From: a bacterium
GTDB lineage: Bacteria; Bacillota; Clostridia; Lachnospirales; Lachnospiraceae
DNA length: 64,000 bases
Direction: 5' to 3'
NCBI GenBank assembly: GCA_030524675.1
Contig: JAUNGE010000009.1
Span: 1-64,000 of the forward strand
In this document: piece by piece, positions 26,921 to 35,186 of the stretch
Numbering within the stretch: the stretch's first letter is position 1
Layout: each line of letters starts with the position of its first letter
The notes under the pieces: model-generated
The model's database searches: none
Told to the model about the DNA's origin: nothing
Seen by the model: the letters and a program-made list of their open reading frames with translations, nothing else
Translations under genes and position numbers: made by a program

Positions 26921-26940
26921 GCCTGCATAATTATGCAGGC
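26921..26940. promoter_or_regulatory. 20-bp perfect palindrome
   Basis: GCCTGCATAA followed by its exact reverse complement, with no spacer. It lies between rubrerythrin and superoxide reductase, nine bases before the two-hairpin repeat. It could be an operator or, as RNA, an 8-bp stem with an AAUU loop. Confidence 0.7.
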
Positions 26941-26992
26941 CACTTCATTCCTCTGCTCTTTTGCTTCCGCAGGCCTATCTGCTTACATCTGC

Positions 26993-27601
26993 TTACTGGG
27001 CGCACTGACAGGTATATGGCGCCAGCTCCAAGCGAATAAAGAAGCCTTTGTCATGCTCACATACTGGACATTTCTCCGGCGCCTGCTTCCCTGTGAATGT
27101 ATGGCCGCAGTTTAAGCACATCCACCCTGTCTCTACATCCGACACAAACAGTTTGCCCTGCTCCAGCAATTCTGCCAGACGCGCAAAACGCTCTCCATGC
27201 ATCTTTTCAATCTCTGCAATCTGCGCAAATATCATGCTGATTCTCTGAAATCCCTCTTCTTTTGCTGTCTCAGAGAAATGTTTGTAGACATCGTCATGCT
27301 CCTCATACTCATTGTGCTCTGCAAAACGCAGAAGCTGCGCGATATCTTGGCTGATGTCCACCGGATAAGCCCCGTCAATCTCAATATTCTTCCCCGCTTC
27401 CTCCTTTAACAGCCCATAAAACACCTGTGCATGTTCTTTTTCCTGGTTTGCCGTGAATGTGAACACTGCCTCGACTACATGCAGGTTCTGTTTCTTCGCC
27501 TCCTGCGCCGCAAAGGTATAGCGGTTTCTCGCCTGACTCTCTCCCGCGAATGCGCGCATCAGATTTTCTTTTGTCTTACTGTCCGCAAATGCAACTGCCA
27601 T
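26993..27601 (-). CDS. Rubrerythrin
   Basis: The 202-residue protein reduces hydrogen peroxide to water in the cytoplasm. The di-iron four-helix bundle is shown by FAGESQARNRY, NQEKEHAQVF, EHNEYEEHDD and AEIEKMHGERF. The C-terminal rubredoxin domain has CLNCGHTF and CPVCEHDKGFF, the two CxxC knuckles. ATG 27601 has AGGAGGGAAG upstream; the longer frame is not supported. The neighbouring superoxide reductase makes the same-pathway partner. Confidence 0.97.
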   Translation of the reverse strand: MAVAFADSKTKENLMRAFAGESQARNRYTFAAQEAKKQNLHVVEAVFTFTANQEKEHAQVFYGLLKEEAGKNIEIDGAYPVDISQDIAQLLRFAEHNEYEEHDDVYKHFSETAKEEGFQRISMIFAQIAEIEKMHGERFARLAELLEQGKLFVSDVETGWMCLNCGHTFTGKQAPEKCPVCEHDKGFFIRLELAPYTCQCAQ

Positions 27602-27641
27602 GATTCTTCCCTCCTGAATGATAAGATAAAATCCGGAACGC

Positions 27642-27696
27642 AAAAAACAGGAAATCCTGACTTTTGCTTCCATCTCTGTCAGTATTCCCTGTTTTT
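27642..27696 (-). terminator. Long hairpin terminator upstream of rubrerythrin
   Basis: AAAAACAGG (27643-27651) pairs with CCTGTTTTT (27688-27696), and CTGAC with GTCAG inside. It follows the oxidoreductase gene 27748-28824 on the minus strand and ends in a T-run; the symmetric A/T ends would also work on the other strand. Confidence 0.7.
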
Positions 27697-27747
27697 CTCT
27701 GTTTTATTTCATCCTAAACAGCATTTTCCAGCGTTTTTTATCTTGCT

Positions 27748-28824
27748 TTACTTTACTCTAACTGCATAGTTTTCTGCCAGGAGGCACAGCTCTGCCGCTT
27801 TAAATGCATGCTCCTGCGTCATGGCATTCTCTGTGCGGTTGATGCAGTCCAAAATCAGCTCTCCAAAAAACGGAAATCCAACTGTGCCGTGCGCATTGAT
27901 GTACTGTTCTCCATGCTGATTCACCAGAAATACATGGTCTGTGCCGCTGTCCTTCACCCCCACATTGACATACTTTCTCAGCTCAATGTACCCATCTGTT
28001 CCCAGAATCGTCATACGCCCATCTCCCCAGGTAGAAAGCCCGTCCGGCGTAAACCAGTCCACGCGGAAATAGTTTGTGGTGCCGTTGTCTCCGGTCAGCA
28101 TGGCATCACCGAAATCTTCCAGTTCCGGATATTCTGGATGATGATAATTTCCGACTCTGCTGTAGGAAATTTTGGCGTCTTTTGCACCTGAAAAATACAG
28201 ATACTGCTCAATCTGATGGCTGCCAATGTCACAGAGAATACCGCCGTATTTCTCCTTCTCAAAAAACCACGCTGGTCTCGTGGGTGCATTCAGCCTATGC
28301 GGTCCCAGACCGATGACATTTAACACAGTTCCTATCGCTCCCTGCCGAATCAGCTCTCCAGCATACACCGCCGCCTCCACATGCAGGCGCTCCGAATAAT
28401 ATACCATATACTTCTTTCCGGTCTCCTTGACTTTCTTCTTCGCAGCCTCCAGCTGCTCCAGTGTCGTAAATGGCGCCTTATCGGAAAAATAATCCTTTCC
28501 TGCATCCATCACGCGCAGCCCCACTTCGCAGCGCTTTGAGGTAATGGCAGCGCTCGCCACCAGTTTCACCTGTTCATCGGAAAGCACTTGCTCCTCGCTC
28601 TCTGCTGCCACCGCGCCAGGATACTTGCGGCAAAACTCCTCCGCCTTCTTTCTGTCTGGGTCATACACATACTTCAATGTCGCGCCGGCCTCCACCAGAC
28701 CATTGCACATGCCTCCGATGTGCCCATGGTCCAGATACATTGCTGCAAAAATAAATTCGCCTGGTTTTACCACCGGCCTTGCCTTGCCTTTCGGCGCATA
28801 ATTCATTCCGTCCATTGCTCCCAT
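27748..28824 (-). CDS. Gfo/Idh/MocA family oxidoreductase
   Basis: An NAD(P)-dependent dehydrogenase-like protein of about 358 residues. It has a Rossmann-type N-terminal part (AMYLDHGHIGGMCNGLVEAGATLKYVYDPD), then DYFSDKAPFTTLEQL in place of the usual EKP motif (DKAP here), and a C-terminal sugar-binding part with GGILCDIGSHQIEQYLYF. I begin at MGAMDGMN, where AGGAAG precedes an ATG; the upstream reading frame is basic and unlike the family. It lies 76 bases after the second Gfo/Idh/MocA gene and is probably co-transcribed with it. Substrate probably a sugar or inositol derivative. Confidence 0.88.
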   Translation of the reverse strand: MGAMDGMNYAPKGKARPVVKPGEFIFAAMYLDHGHIGGMCNGLVEAGATLKYVYDPDRKKAEEFCRKYPGAVAAESEEQVLSDEQVKLVASAAITSKRCEVGLRVMDAGKDYFSDKAPFTTLEQLEAAKKKVKETGKKYMVYYSERLHVEAAVYAGELIRQGAIGTVLNVIGLGPHRLNAPTRPAWFFEKEKYGGILCDIGSHQIEQYLYFSGAKDAKISYSRVGNYHHPEYPELEDFGDAMLTGDNGTTNYFRVDWFTPDGLSTWGDGRMTILGTDGYIELRKYVNVGVKDSGTDHVFLVNQHGEQYINAHGTVGFPFFGELILDCINRTENAMTQEHAFKAAELCLLAENYAVRVK

Positions 28825-28900
28825 GTCTCTTCCTGCCTTTCCGTGCGCTATCTTCTGTTTTGTGCACACTATCTGCTGTTTTCTCCGTGTATCATCTGCC

Positions 28901-30067
28901 TTATTTTTCTCTTTGCGTGCTGCTGCCAACGGAGATTCCCACATCCGCGAAATTCTCCACACTTGCGCTCTTCTCATAAAAATGCTTTACATGTTTCTGA
29001 ATCCCGTCCGCCGTATAGTATGGGTCGTCCTTTTCCAGAGGCAGTTTTACTGCAGCATTGGAAAATCCTGCCTTATAAATGCCTGTAATCAGCTCCACAG
29101 TCAGCCTGCCGTCCTCACCTTTAATCAGCGGCTTTGCGCCGTTTTCCAGAGCGGAAAGCACATTGTCAATCTCTCCTTCATGTCCTGTATGCTTTAAAGA
29201 GGGCAATTTTTCATAAAACTCCTCCAGCTCTTCTTCCAATCTGGTATTCTCCTGCGGAAAGCCGTTCTCTTTGGAAGTGCTCGCGTACACCTTCCAGGGC
29301 GCAGAAATTCTCGCCTTCTCCCCCTGAAAAATCAGCTGCTGTTCCTCGCCATGATGAATCACGGAACTTGTCACCTGTGCCAGAGCTCCCTGCCCATACT
29401 GCATAATCGCAATCGAAATATCCTCCACCTCCGCATTGTCATGTGCGGCATTGCTCAAAACAGCCGTCACCTTCTCCGGCCGCCCCATCATCCAGCCCAG
29501 CATATCGATGTGGTGTACTGCATGATTCAGCGTGCAGCCGCCGCCCTCTTTCGCCCAGCATCCTCTCCACCAGAGGTCATAATAACAATGACCGCGCCAC
29601 CAGAATGAATCCACCTGCGCATGCAGGACACGTCCGATTTTTCCGCAGTCTAACACCTGTTTCAGTTTCATCACAGGATTGGTAAACCGATTCTGCGCAA
29701 TCACACCCATACACATGCCTGTGCGTTTCTCTGTTTCTATCATTGTATCACATTCTTCCAAAGATGCGGCCATCGGTTTTTCCACTAGGACATTTTTTCC
29801 GGCATTCATAAAATCAATGGCAATTTCCGCATGGACATACGGCGGCGTGCAGATGCTCACTAGGTCAATGTCTTCCCGCGCCAGCATTTCTTTATGGGAA
29901 GCATAGACTGTGGCGTCCTGCAGACCGAATTCCTGCTTTTTTCTCTCCGCTTTCTCAGGGTAAATATCGCAGAGCGCCACAATCTTACAGCGCTCCTGAA
30001 ACGCCAGGTATCCCCTTATATGAGCTGGTGAAATATTTCCCGTTCCAATAATCGCTACACGAATCAT
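28901..30067 (-). CDS. Gfo/Idh/MocA family oxidoreductase
   Basis: The 388-residue enzyme begins MIRVAIIGTGNISPAHIRGY, a clear NAD(P)-binding GxGxxxxxH fold, followed by VSICTPPYVHAEIAIDF and NVLVEKPMAASLEE with the family's catalytic EKP lysine. The second half has GGGCTLNHAVHHIDMLGWMMG, where the His pair typically binds substrate. ATG 30067 has AAGGGGAA upstream. The gene is divergent from the AraC regulator at 30306, which probably controls it and the next oxidoreductase. Confidence 0.92.
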   Translation of the reverse strand: MIRVAIIGTGNISPAHIRGYLAFQERCKIVALCDIYPEKAERKKQEFGLQDATVYASHKEMLAREDIDLVSICTPPYVHAEIAIDFMNAGKNVLVEKPMAASLEECDTMIETEKRTGMCMGVIAQNRFTNPVMKLKQVLDCGKIGRVLHAQVDSFWWRGHCYYDLWWRGCWAKEGGGCTLNHAVHHIDMLGWMMGRPEKVTAVLSNAAHDNAEVEDISIAIMQYGQGALAQVTSSVIHHGEEQQLIFQGEKARISAPWKVYASTSKENGFPQENTRLEEELEEFYEKLPSLKHTGHEGEIDNVLSALENGAKPLIKGEDGRLTVELITGIYKAGFSNAAVKLPLEKDDPYYTADGIQKHVKHFYEKSASVENFADVGISVGSSTQREK

Positions 30068-30215
30068 TTCGTCATTCCCCTTTTCCTGTTCTCTTCTCAC
30101 TTTTCTTTCTGTCTCTTCTTTCATTTCTTCTCTTCTCTTTTTCTTTGCCCCATCTTTTTGACTCTTCTTTTTTCCTCTACTATCTTGCAATTTTCATAGT
30201 TTTACTGTACCATAA

Positions 30216-30263
30216 AAGAATCGCATGTTCTTTGCAGTTTTTGGCTGTTTTCACGCGATTCTT
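30216..30263. promoter_or_regulatory. Inverted repeat in the divergent AraC/oxidoreductase region
   Basis: AAGAATCGC (30216-30224) and its reverse complement GCGATTCTT (30255-30263), 30 bases apart. Half-site spacing of this size fits a looped or paired operator for the adjacent AraC-type regulator. Binding is inferred from position. Confidence 0.55.
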
Positions 30264-30305
30264 GCTTTTAGAAAACTTCTTTAAAAAACTTTAGGAGACT
30301 GATTT

Positions 30306-31157
30306 ATGAGATCATTTTCTTCTTTTCACCAGGATGCATATGATTCCGCCATCTGCGATTCCATTCTGGTGCAGCACCATACCAGCTTCCATGCCAATGA
30401 TGCCTCTTTTCACTTTCATGCGGATTATGAGATTTTTTTATTTTTGGGCGGCGATGTGGATTTTTATACAGAATATGCTGTCTGCCACCTGAAACGGGGA
30501 CACTTGATCGTGTGCAACGACAGGGAGCTGCACCGCGCCTGCCACTATGGCAAAGTACCTTACGAAAGGATTGCGATTCATTTTGACCATCATCTGGTTG
30601 AAGGACTCTCCACTGCCCGCACAAATCTTTTGGGATGTTTTCATGTCCCAAAGTCCGAAGCCAATCTGGCTGTCCTTCTCACAGAAGAACAGATAAAAAC
30701 CGTGCTATTTCTGGGACACAGACTGCAGGAGCTGAGTGCATGCGACCAGTTTGGAAGCGATGTTTTGACACTCTCCTACCTGTCGGAACTGCTGGTTTTT
30801 GTCAATGCCCGATTCCTCCAGATGCAACCATCTGGCGCCCTTGCCTATCACGGTCTGATTGCGGAGGTAATCGCCCATATTGACAAACATCTGACTTCTG
30901 AGCTGTCCCTTGAGACCATTGCCCGTGCATTTTCTATTGACAAATATTATCTAAGCCACCTGTTCCGCAGTCAGACGGGCAATTCCCTGTACCACTATAT
31001 CCTGATAAAAAAAGTGGCGCTTGCAAAACTCTTTCTGTCTCAAGGAAAATCGGTGACAGAGACCTGTGAGCTGGCCGGATTCTATGATTACAACAATTTT
31101 ATCCGCACATTCAAAAAAATCACAGGCATCCCTCCCGGCAAGTACCAGAAGCGATGA
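30306..31157 (+). CDS. AraC-family transcriptional regulator
   Basis: The 283-residue protein has an N-terminal cupin-like sensing domain (HFHADYEIFLFLGGDVDFY, HLIVCNDRELH) and two C-terminal helix-turn-helix motifs (LSLETIARAFSIDKYYLSHLFRSQTG; then VTETCELAGFYDYNNFIRTFKKITGIPPGKYQKR). AGGAG precedes the ATG. It is transcribed away from the two Gfo/Idh/MocA genes and is likely their activator. The last 38 bases overlap the end of mnmA on the other strand. Confidence 0.93.
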   Translation: MRSFSSFHQDAYDSAICDSILVQHHTSFHANDASFHFHADYEIFLFLGGDVDFYTEYAVCHLKRGHLIVCNDRELHRACHYGKVPYERIAIHFDHHLVEGLSTARTNLLGCFHVPKSEANLAVLLTEEQIKTVLFLGHRLQELSACDQFGSDVLTLSYLSELLVFVNARFLQMQPSGALAYHGLIAEVIAHIDKHLTSELSLETIARAFSIDKYYLSHLFRSQTGNSLYHYILIKKVALAKLFLSQGKSVTETCELAGFYDYNNFIRTFKKITGIPPGKYQKR

Positions 31158-32229
31158 CGCCGCCGCCAAGAACTACGTCTCCGTCATACAAAACAGCTGC
31201 CTGTCCAGGTGTGATGGCTCGCTGCGGTTCATCGAACAGAAGATGTACCACGCCATCCGCCTGCGGTATCGCAAATGCCCACTGCTCTGGCTGCCGGTAA
31301 CGGATTTTTGCCTTGCAGCGAATCTGCGCCTGCGGCGCTTCTCCCGATATCCAGTGAAACTCGCCGACATCCGTTTCCCTGCTGTAAAGCTCTTCTTTTT
31401 TTCCGAGTACCACCGTGTTATCCTTCGCGCAGATTCTGCACACATACATCGGTTCCGGAAATGAAATGCCCAGACCACGGCGCTGCCCGATGGTATAATG
31501 AATGATTCCTCTATGAACGCCCAGCACATTTCCTGCGCTGTCCACAAAATTTCCTGGCTGGGCCATTCTTCCTGTATACCGCTCAATCGCGCTGGCATAA
31601 TCGCCATTCTGCACAAAACAGATATCCTGGCTGTCCGGTTTGTGCGCATTGATAAAGCCGCACCGCTCTGCAATCTGGCGCGTCTGCGTTTTTCTCAGGC
31701 CGCCCAACGGAAATTTGACATGTGCAAGCTGCTCTTGCGTCATGCTGTAGAGTACATAGGACTGGTCTTTTGTCTCATCCAAAGCTTTCTTTAGCAGATA
31801 GCGACTGCCATCATACTCAATTCTTGCATAGTGTCCCGTGACAATATACTGACACTCCAGCACAGCTGCCCGTTCAAACAGCTTTTCAAATTTCATATAC
31901 CGGTTACAGTCTATACACGGATTCGGTGTAATCCCCGCTTCATAGCTCTGTACAAACTTCTGTATGACCTTCTCCCGAAATCCATCCTTTAGCTGAAACA
32001 CATAGTAGGGCATCCCAAGACGGTAGGCCACATCGCGCGCATCTTCCACATCCTCCAGAGAGCAGCATGTGTGCGCATGAGAAATCCCAACATCCTCATT
32101 ATCGTATAATTTCATAGTACATCCAACACATTCATATCCCTGGTCCACCATCCGTTTTGCAGCAACGCTGGAATCCACGCCTCCGCTCATGGCAATCAGT
32201 GCTTTTCCTCTCTCACAAGTTCCTTCCAT
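31120..32229 (-). CDS. mnmA: tRNA-specific 2-thiouridylase
   Basis: MnmA puts the sulfur on U34 of tRNA-Lys, -Glu and -Gln. The ATP pyrophosphatase loop is MSGGVDSSVAA near residue 14; the two catalytic cysteines are in NPCIDCNRYMKF (about residue 105) and DSQDICFV (about 204). The protein is 369 residues, normal for the family. The ATG at 32229 is used (AGGAGG 11 bases upstream); TTG two codons earlier is an alternative. It is convergent with, and overlaps, the AraC gene. It has its own promoter. Confidence 0.96.
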   Translation of the reverse strand: MEGTCERGKALIAMSGGVDSSVAAKRMVDQGYECVGCTMKLYDNEDVGISHAHTCCSLEDVEDARDVAYRLGMPYYVFQLKDGFREKVIQKFVQSYEAGITPNPCIDCNRYMKFEKLFERAAVLECQYIVTGHYARIEYDGSRYLLKKALDETKDQSYVLYSMTQEQLAHVKFPLGGLRKTQTRQIAERCGFINAHKPDSQDICFVQNGDYASAIERYTGRMAQPGNFVDSAGNVLGVHRGIIHYTIGQRRGLGISFPEPMYVCRICAKDNTVVLGKKEELYSRETDVGEFHWISGEAPQAQIRCKAKIRYRQPEQWAFAIPQADGVVHLLFDEPQRAITPGQAAVLYDGDVVLGGGVIASGTCREGCL

Positions 32230-32298
32230 TGTCAATCTTGCCTCCTATCTTCTTCCTTTTTATTTTCATATTTACCTAGTATGAAACTATGCTTTTAT

Positions 32299-32327
32299 AG
32301 CATAAATTTCTTTTGTCTCTTTGTCAA
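32299..32327 (-). promoter_or_regulatory. Promoter of mnmA
   Basis: TTGACA (32322-32327), 17 bp, TATGCT (32299-32304) on the minus strand. The -10 box is part of a small TATGC/GCATA palindrome. Confidence 0.75.
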
Positions 32328-32362
32328 TGGAAATCCCCGTAATCATTCCTGCAAAATGCCAA

Positions 32363-32397
32363 GCTGCCGCAAAACCAAAATCGGATTTCGCGGCAGC
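32363..32397 (-). terminator. Hairpin after the RpiB-like gene
   Basis: GCTGCCGC (32363-32370) pairs with GCGGCAGC (32390-32397), and the stem can be extended by A-T pairs. The downstream T-run on the minus strand is weak (TTGGCATTTTG). Confidence 0.65.
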
Positions 32398-32459
32398 CCT
32401 GCTGTAAAACACTATGTACTTTCTTTTTCTATGTTTGATTTTGCCTGTTTTTCGGCTAT

Positions 32460-33098
32460 TTATGCCAGAACTTCCTTCACTGCCTCAGCAATCTTGTCGC
32501 ACTTGCAGTTTGCAAAGAAGTACTCCTGGAACTTCTCGCCTGCCAGAGCGCCCTTTACCAGCTCACGGTCCAGATTCTTTAAGATAGTTACCATATCGGT
32601 ATGGGTCACTTTCTTTACTTCATCCAGAATCTTTTTGTTGCGCTGCTCCGGAATGACTCTCTCTCTCGGATAGCCCTGTCCGCTCTCGCAGGAGAACAGC
32701 TTCTCAAATACATACTCCAGATTTACCTCAGCGCCCCAGCCGAAGCCCTTCGCGAAAGGAAGTGCAATCGCATTGCCATCGTTGATCTGTGCAAACATAA
32801 ATGCATCTGCCGGATCTACAATGTGGCCGCAGAGAACACCTGGGAAAGAATTCAGCGCCAGCATCGCGCCCTCACCTGTGCCGCAGCCTGTCACTACATA
32901 GTCTGCTGCGCCGGAGTTTAATAAAACAGCTGCCAGAATACCATTCTGCACATAGGTCAGCTGGTTCTTGTCGTCTGCAGAGTACATGCCATAGTTGAAC
33001 ACTTCATGTCCCAACGGCTCTACCACTTTTTTCAATGTAGCGCAGATCAGCTCATTCTTTGCTGCCTGGCTGTTTTCGTTGATTAATGCAATTTTCAT
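32460..33098 (-). CDS. RpiB/LacA/LacB-family isomerase, likely unsaturated-uronate (DhuI-like) type
   Basis: The 212-residue protein has the RpiB/LacAB core (YVVTGCGTGEGAMLALN, the loop with the conserved Cys, and AIALPFAKGFGWGAE) but is about 65 residues longer than ribose-5-phosphate isomerase B. This long form with MKIALINENSQAAKN matches the group that replaces KduI: DhuI of streptococci isomerises 4-deoxy-5-hexosulose uronate. Here it lies about 155 bases after a KduD-like reductase, the same pair. The family match is good; the substrate is inferred from context. Confidence 0.85.
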   Translation of the reverse strand: MKIALINENSQAAKNELICATLKKVVEPLGHEVFNYGMYSADDKNQLTYVQNGILAAVLLNSGAADYVVTGCGTGEGAMLALNSFPGVLCGHIVDPADAFMFAQINDGNAIALPFAKGFGWGAEVNLEYVFEKLFSCESGQGYPRERVIPEQRNKKILDEVKKVTHTDMVTILKNLDRELVKGALAGEKFQEYFFANCKCDKIAEAVKEVLA

Positions 33099-33253
33099 AG
33101 GGGTATTCTCCTTTTTCTGCCTGTTATCTCTTCTATCTGTCGTTTCTTCTATCTGCTATCTTTCTGTCTGCCGCCGTTCTGTTTTCGGCTGCATGCTTCC
33201 ATCCTTGCTCGCTGCTAGGAAAGCCCATTAGCTTTGGGCAATAGGCCGTTCGC

Positions 33254-34057
33254 TTATTTAGGCTGTTTGCCGATGTAAGCCAAGATACCGCCGTCTACGT
33301 ACAGGATATGGCCGTTTACGAAGTTGGAAGCGTCGGATGCCAGGAATACTGCCGGTGCTGCCAAATCTTCTGCCTCTCCCCAGCGTGCTGCAGGCGTCTT
33401 TGCCAGAATGAACTGGTCAAATGGATGACGGCTTCCATCCGGCTGGATTTCACGCAGCGGTGCTGTCTGTGGAGTTGCAATGTATCCAGGTCCGATACCG
33501 TTACACTGGATGTTGAACTCACCGTACTCGGATGCGATGTTCTTTGTCAGCATCTTTAAGCCGCCCTTTGCTGCTGCATATGCAGAAACGGTCTCACGGC
33601 CAAGCTCGGACATCATGGAGCAGATGTTGATAATCTTTCCGTGGCCCTTCTTAATCATGCTCGGGATAACTGCCTTGGATACGATGAACGGTCCGTTCAG
33701 GTCAATGTCAATCACCTGTCTGAACTGCGCTGCTGTCATCTCGCACATCGGGATACGCTTGATGATGCCTGCATTGTTTACCAGGATGTCAATCACGCCA
33801 ACCTCAGCCTCAATCTGAGCAACCATGGCATTCACTGCGTCTTCGTTTGTAACGTCACACACATAGCCGTGTGCTTTGATGCCCTCTGCCTCATAGGAAG
33901 CCAGACCTTTGTTTACCAAGTCCTGATTGATGTCGTTGAATACGATAGTTGCACCTGCACCAGCCATACCTTTTGCGATGGCAAATCCGATTCCGTAGGA
34001 TGCGCCTGTAACCAATGCTACTTTTCCCTCAAGAGAAAATGTCTTTAAGTAATCCAT
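33254..34057 (-). CDS. Short-chain dehydrogenase, KduD / gluconate 5-dehydrogenase type
   Basis: The 267-residue SDR has the cofactor motif TGASYGIG, NNAG in ILVNNAGIIKR, the catalytic Ser-Tyr-Lys (ICSMMSE; SAYAAAKGG) and NGIGPGYIATPQT. KduD reduces 3-deoxy-hexodiulosonate to 2-keto-3-deoxygluconate; gluconate 5-dehydrogenase is the close alternative. ATG 34057 has CAAGGAGG nine bases upstream. It precedes the DhuI-like isomerase and is divergent from an AraC regulator, which together favours the uronate role. Confidence 0.9.
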   Translation of the reverse strand: MDYLKTFSLEGKVALVTGASYGIGFAIAKGMAGAGATIVFNDINQDLVNKGLASYEAEGIKAHGYVCDVTNEDAVNAMVAQIEAEVGVIDILVNNAGIIKRIPMCEMTAAQFRQVIDIDLNGPFIVSKAVIPSMIKKGHGKIINICSMMSELGRETVSAYAAAKGGLKMLTKNIASEYGEFNIQCNGIGPGYIATPQTAPLREIQPDGSRHPFDQFILAKTPAARWGEAEDLAAPAVFLASDASNFVNGHILYVDGGILAYIGKQPK

Positions 34058-34136
34058 TTTAAATACCTCCTTGTTTTTGTTATCCCTATTGTAACATCCA
34101 TTTTTTTGCATGTCCACGTAAAATCAGCTCAAAAAC

Positions 34137-34164
34137 TTGCATTTTTTGAACTGACTGCTATAAT
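34137..34164 (+). promoter_or_regulatory. Promoter of the second AraC gene
   Basis: TTGCAT (34137-34142), 16 bp, TATAAT (34159-34164) on the plus strand, about 40 bases before the ATG. Confidence 0.65.
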
Positions 34165-34205
34165 GAAACCATATATAAGCACGCAAAAAACGAAAGGGGA
34201 ATTTT

Positions 34206-35105
34206 ATGGAAGAATTCAGTTCCTGCAAAAAAGCCATGGAGGCATGTGCAAAGACAAAGACATTTGCCCTCGCACATCTCTTTCAGGAAGAAAAAGTCAT
34301 GGAAATGCACATCCACGACTGTTATGAAATCTATTATTCTATCTCCGGCGGAAAACAATTTCTGATTGACAATAAATTTTATCCGATTCAGCCAGGCGAC
34401 CTGTTTCTGATTAACCAGTATGAGAGCCATTACATCTCGCAGCTGGACAAGATGGTTCACGAGCGCATTGTCCTCTCCATTCATCCGGATTATGTCAAGC
34501 ATCTCTCCTCAAAAGAGACGGACCTGGACGCCTGCTTTTCCAGCCGCCCGCCGCAGTTCCAGCACCGTTTTTCCTTAAACAAGGACCAGCAGGCCCGTTT
34601 TCTCTATTATATAAACAAACTGAAGTCGGTTCATGGATACGGCAGTGATATTCTGGAACAGGCATTCTTTATGGAACTTCTGGTGATGTTAAATGCCATC
34701 TGCACGGCCGCAACTCCTGCTGGCTCTCCTGACTCTGCAGCAGTCTCTGCCACACCGCCCGCTGCCATTCCTTCCACTCCAGTTTACAATCAGCAAGTAG
34801 ATGCGATTCTCGCCTACATCAACCAGAATCTGTCTTCTGCCCTCACAATCGAACAGCTTGCCTCCCACTTTTTCCTCAGCGAATCCTACATCTGCCGCAT
34901 TTTTAAGGCGGCGACAGGAACCACCATCAACAAATATGTGACGGCAAGGCGCATCAGCATCGCAAAAGTACATCTTTACAACGGCGCCAGTGTCAATGAG
35001 GCGTGGGAACAGTCCGGATTTGCCGACTACAGCAATTTTCTGCGCGCCTTCACAAAAGCAGTGGGCGTATCTCCAAAGAAATACGCCCAGTATTCTGTCA
35101 GTTGA
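34206..35105 (+). CDS. AraC-family transcriptional regulator
   Basis: The 299-residue regulator has a cupin sensing domain (MHIHDCYEIYYSISGGKQFLIDN, LFLINQYESHYIS) and a C-terminal double helix-turn-helix (LTIEQLASHFFLSESYICRIFKAATG; SVNEAWEQSGFADYSNFLRAFTKAVGVSPKKYAQ). Between them is an Ala/Pro/Thr-rich linker (near residues 158-190). It is divergent from the KduD-like/DhuI-like genes and is the likely sensor of their sugar. AAAGGGG precedes the ATG. Confidence 0.93.
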   Translation: MEEFSSCKKAMEACAKTKTFALAHLFQEEKVMEMHIHDCYEIYYSISGGKQFLIDNKFYPIQPGDLFLINQYESHYISQLDKMVHERIVLSIHPDYVKHLSSKETDLDACFSSRPPQFQHRFSLNKDQQARFLYYINKLKSVHGYGSDILEQAFFMELLVMLNAICTAATPAGSPDSAAVSATPPAAIPSTPVYNQQVDAILAYINQNLSSALTIEQLASHFFLSESYICRIFKAATGTTINKYVTARRISIAKVHLYNGASVNEAWEQSGFADYSNFLRAFTKAVGVSPKKYAQYSVS

Positions 35106-35123
35106 TATTCGTGTGCTTTCGAC

Positions 35124-35168
35124 TGCAGGCACGTACCCATCCGCCTCATTGGTATTTCCGTGCCTGCA
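35124..35168. terminator. Bidirectional hairpin between AraC gene and nitroreductase
   Basis: TGCAGGCACG (35124-35133) and CGTGCCTGCA (35159-35168) form a perfect 10-bp stem between two converging genes. T-runs are poor. Confidence 0.6.
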
Positions 35169-35186
35169 CAGGCTCTCTTTGCTCTC

